From positions 3,394,288 through 3,458,287 of the forward strand of contig NC_092676.1 in assembly GCF_964355755.1 (NCBI RefSeq): a DNA stretch of 64,000 nt. The letters run 5' to 3'. Source of the DNA: Antedon mediterranea (taxonomy: Eukaryota > Echinodermata > Crinoidea > Comatulida > Antedonidae). Numbering within the stretch: position 1 is the stretch's first letter; each line of letters starts with the position of its first letter. Position numbers and translations under genes: made by a program. A model generated the notes under the pieces. That model worked only from the letters and a program-made list of their open reading frames with translations. It was not told the DNA's origin and searched no databases. Below are positions 61,739 through 64,000 of the stretch, one piece after another.

Positions 61739-63454
61739 ATGGCTCATTCTCAATATTGGACATTGCTGTTCTTCAAGTTTCTGATTATATTTCATATATC
61801 TCACTGTTGTCGTGCGCAGTACTACAATTTTACAGAACATCCACAATCGGTTCTCGTTGCAGACGGACAAACTACAACGCTATCGTGTGAATGGACACCA
61901 TCATTGAATAACAACCATCTCGTAACATGGACATACGATCGTGTTAATAGTCCTAAACGAATTGAAATTTCAGATACAAAATACGCATTAATGAACGAAG
62001 CAACATCTTCAAGTCTTTCCATTTCTAATGTTGGCTCTGGTGACGTAGGCAACTACATTTGTGAGATATTCGAATGTGATTCATACAACAGTGTCTCATC
62101 TTCTACATTTGCTTCTCTAGTATTAGGAGAATTGATATGTAATCCGGAGAATATTGTTGATATAGGAACAACGCTGATATGCTCCTTCACCTCTTCTGAT
62201 AATTCATATATTATTAATTTACTATGGTATAACAACGGAAAACAAATAACTTCGGGACAACAACAAAACAATGATTTAGAATCAACGGCTCTGACTGCCG
62301 AAGACGAAGGAGGTGTATTTACTTGTAAAGCCACTATCGGATTTCAAAGTCAAGCGACAGGAACTTGTGAAACTACTCCACTAGTATTTCCAATAGATGC
62401 AGAGATTCAACAATCACCACCAGGTCCACTTCAGGTTGGTGATAGCTTTAATCTTACCTGCGTAGGGAAAGGTAATCCTGAAAATTATAATTACGAATGG
62501 ACGTGGAATAACAACCCAGTAGAATCTATGACAGATAGTCGATTTGCAATTGGCAATATGGTTATTGTGAATACTGTATCAGGCAGTGACAATGGCAAAA
62601 TGGTTTCTTGTACTATTAGTAGTAGTGGTTACAGAAGTATAGCGAGCTATACAATAAACATTTTGGATGAGACGTCGAGTACAACTACAAGTATGTCGAC
62701 ACCAGATAGGCCTACACGTACGCAAAAACCAATTACGGCGGTCAGACTCACAATACCTGATGACCCGGATGACATTTCAACAACAGTAATGACTACACGT
62801 TTAAAGTCGACACTAGATACACGTACGCAAAAACCAATTACGGTCAGACTCACAACACATAATGTTCCGGATGACATTTCAACAACAGCAATGACTACAC
62901 CAGGTACACGTTTGCAAAAACCAATTACACATCAACTCACAACACATAAAGTCTCGGAAGACGTTTCCGCAACAGTAGACCTAATGAATACACGTTTAAA
63001 CACAACACCTGTTACTGTAACGCGTTCTATTACAGAAATCCTAACGGTTGTAATTATCGTAGTTGCAATTTTACTCGTCGTTTCTTTGATAATAATAATA
63101 AGCCTATGTGTTTATTTGCAAAAAAGAAAAAAGAAAAACACAACTCCTTCAAATCGACTGTCAAATAATCTTGAGCACGTTTACTATGACATTACGTCAT
63201 CTAGCGCACACGTGACCTCGACAGCCAGTAACACTAAGTATGATTATGTCATACACCCGTTCACACGAAATACGGAAGAATCCACTCCTGAGTACCTTGA
63301 ATTGGACGATGGTTTCCAAGATGGCGCACCAAAATCAGCAAGTAATACAGCCGCTGATTACGATGATGTTGCATCGGAACAAACAGATACTAATAACAAA
63401 GAGTACAAATACGAAAATGGTATGCTGCGGGATAAAGGTATCAGAGAGACATAA
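61739..63454 (+). CDS. G15: three-Ig receptor, near-identical duplicate of G5
   Basis: Intact 571-residue frame from ATG 61739. By eye it differs from G5 at eight residues: CCRAQ for CCHAQ, TPSLN for TPALN, WTYDR for WKYDR, GKQIT for GKKIT, CKATI for CKTTI, SSSGY for SSGGY, LDETS for LDQTS and YYDIT for YYSIT. I count about two silent changes. All domains, the long repeated stalk, the membrane span and the tail (YYDITS, TKYDYV as ITSM-like, PEYLEL, ADYDDV, YENGML) are kept. YYDIT restores the YDI motif of other class B tails. The +1 segment after the stop is also kept. Confidence 0.92.
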   Translation: MAHSQYWTLLFFKFLIIFHISHCCRAQYYNFTEHPQSVLVADGQTTTLSCEWTPSLNNNHLVTWTYDRVNSPKRIEISDTKYALMNEATSSSLSISNVGSGDVGNYICEIFECDSYNSVSSSTFASLVLGELICNPENIVDIGTTLICSFTSSDNSYIINLLWYNNGKQITSGQQQNNDLESTALTAEDEGGVFTCKATIGFQSQATGTCETTPLVFPIDAEIQQSPPGPLQVGDSFNLTCVGKGNPENYNYEWTWNNNPVESMTDSRFAIGNMVIVNTVSGSDNGKMVSCTISSSGYRSIASYTINILDETSSTTTSMSTPDRPTRTQKPITAVRLTIPDDPDDISTTVMTTRLKSTLDTRTQKPITVRLTTHNVPDDISTTAMTTPGTRLQKPITHQLTTHKVSEDVSATVDLMNTRLNTTPVTVTRSITEILTVVIIVVAILLVVSLIIIISLCVYLQKRKKKNTTPSNRLSNNLEHVYYDITSSSAHVTSTASNTKYDYVIHPFTRNTEESTPEYLELDDGFQDGAPKSASNTAADYDDVASEQTDTNNKEYKYENGMLRDKGIRET

Positions 63455-63587
63455 CAAAATAAAGTACGCAACTATCAATTTTCTACGCATGTATTGGAAC
63501 TACGATTACGTCACATTGGTGCGTACACGGCGTTGTTTGCTGATTAACGAGTCAATCGTGTACGAAAATTGTCTGATTTATATCTAA
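63455..63587 (+). other. +1-frame tail segment after G15
   Basis: Same as after G5 (KYATIN, NYDYVT, VYENCL), open to a stop near 63587. Confidence 0.4.
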
Positions 63588-64000
63588 AGCAAACGTTAGA
63601 AGCATACAGTATGAAACTTAATCAAATAAATCAATCATTGTATAGAAACAACTATCCCCACAGAGGTCTTGTTTAAAGTGGAGCTCCACCCAGAAAATTA
63701 CTATATTTCATACATTTCAACTATTATTTAAAAATATCATCCCTTATACTTCATATTTTTTTGAAATTTTTTTCAATGAGTACGATTTTCTTGAAAATCA
63801 CGCCTTTTTGCGTTTTGGGGGGATACCTTGTAATTTCCTATTCTTTTACATGCAAAAGGGGGGTATATTTGAATAATCCTAAAAAATTCATTTCTTCACC
63901 AAAAAAAAAATGTAAAATATGTATTTATGTAATTTTTCCAGATCTTTCTATTTCTGGTATTTTTATCACGTATACATTGCGCAATTTTGCGTAAATAGAC
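63588..64000. other. End of the segmental duplication; unidentified sequence
   Basis: Similarity to the G5 flank stops at about 63676 (GTCTTGTTTAA). The new sequence begins AAGTGGAGCTCCACCCAGAA and is T-rich with no gene I can support. The sharp edge and the palindromic GTGGAGCTCCAC could be the end of a transposable element running out of the window. Confidence 0.45.

Noticed and set aside
63761-63994. 77-codon ORF at the right edge
   Set aside because: T-rich and F/I/S-rich peptide with no recognisable feature, likely chance or transposon sequence.
1-64000. Vertebrate-type ITAM (YxxL-x6-8-YxxL) in the tails
   Set aside because: Many tyrosine motifs are present but I found no pair meeting the strict spacing and residue rule; class A pairs are too far apart and fit ITIMs.

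Overview
The window is AT-rich animal DNA, most likely from an invertebrate deuterostome. An echinoderm is my first guess, from the many scattered TAGGCCTA-type words, the multi-Ig receptors with phosphotyrosine tails and the LINE/MITE content; no single gene fixes the species. It holds a tandem array, all on the + strand, of one receptor family: about 15 genes and pseudogenes plus several relics. Each intact copy is one uninterrupted reading frame: signal peptide, three Ig-like domains, a Thr-rich stalk, one membrane span and a long cytoplasmic tail full of tyrosine motifs. I see no introns inside the coding part. I label the copies G1 to G15 in map order. G4, G5, G6, G8, G10, G11, G13, G14 and G15 are open throughout. 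G1 is cut by the window edge. G2, G3, G7, G9 and G12 are broken.

Layout. 0-8 kb: G1 tail, pseudogene G2, a tail relic, and G3 (an in-frame TGA and a deleted membrane span). 8-18.3 kb: a 40-bp minisatellite, a MITE, G4, a pair of MITEs and G5. 18-25 kb: a relic, G6 and decayed G7. 25-31 kb: no gene; duplicated flank DNA, an inverted-repeat element and a LINE end. 31-38.5 kb: G8, 5'-truncated G9 and G10. 39-49 kb: G11, the longest minisatellite, frameshifted G12, an internally deleted LINE and G13. 48.9-54.5 kb: a DNA transposon carrying a 4.8-kb LINE, inserted in the minisatellite after G13. 54.5-63.7 kb: G14 and G15, a second copy of the 8-18.3 kb block.

The tails fall into three classes. 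Class A (G4, G6, G14) has repeated YxxP motifs and ends in two ITIMs (LTYA[ED]I and LDYATV) whose layout recalls vertebrate SIRP-alpha. Class B (G3, G5, G9-G13, G15) ends near a YEN motif, and in most members a further tyrosine-rich segment lies just past the stop in the +1 frame. Class C (G1, G7, G8) is acidic with many YDYV/YEN motifs. Ectodomains and tails are mixed between classes, as expected from recombination or gene conversion in the array. Most promoters carry a GATA-ETS-like composite (TTTGATAAGGAAGTT), and many carry a GAGGGCG/GGGGGCGG element resembling a CTCF core. My reading is a birth-and-death family of immune-type receptors that send inhibitory and adaptor signals through SH2-domain proteins. 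The immune role is inference; no ligand can be read from the sequence.
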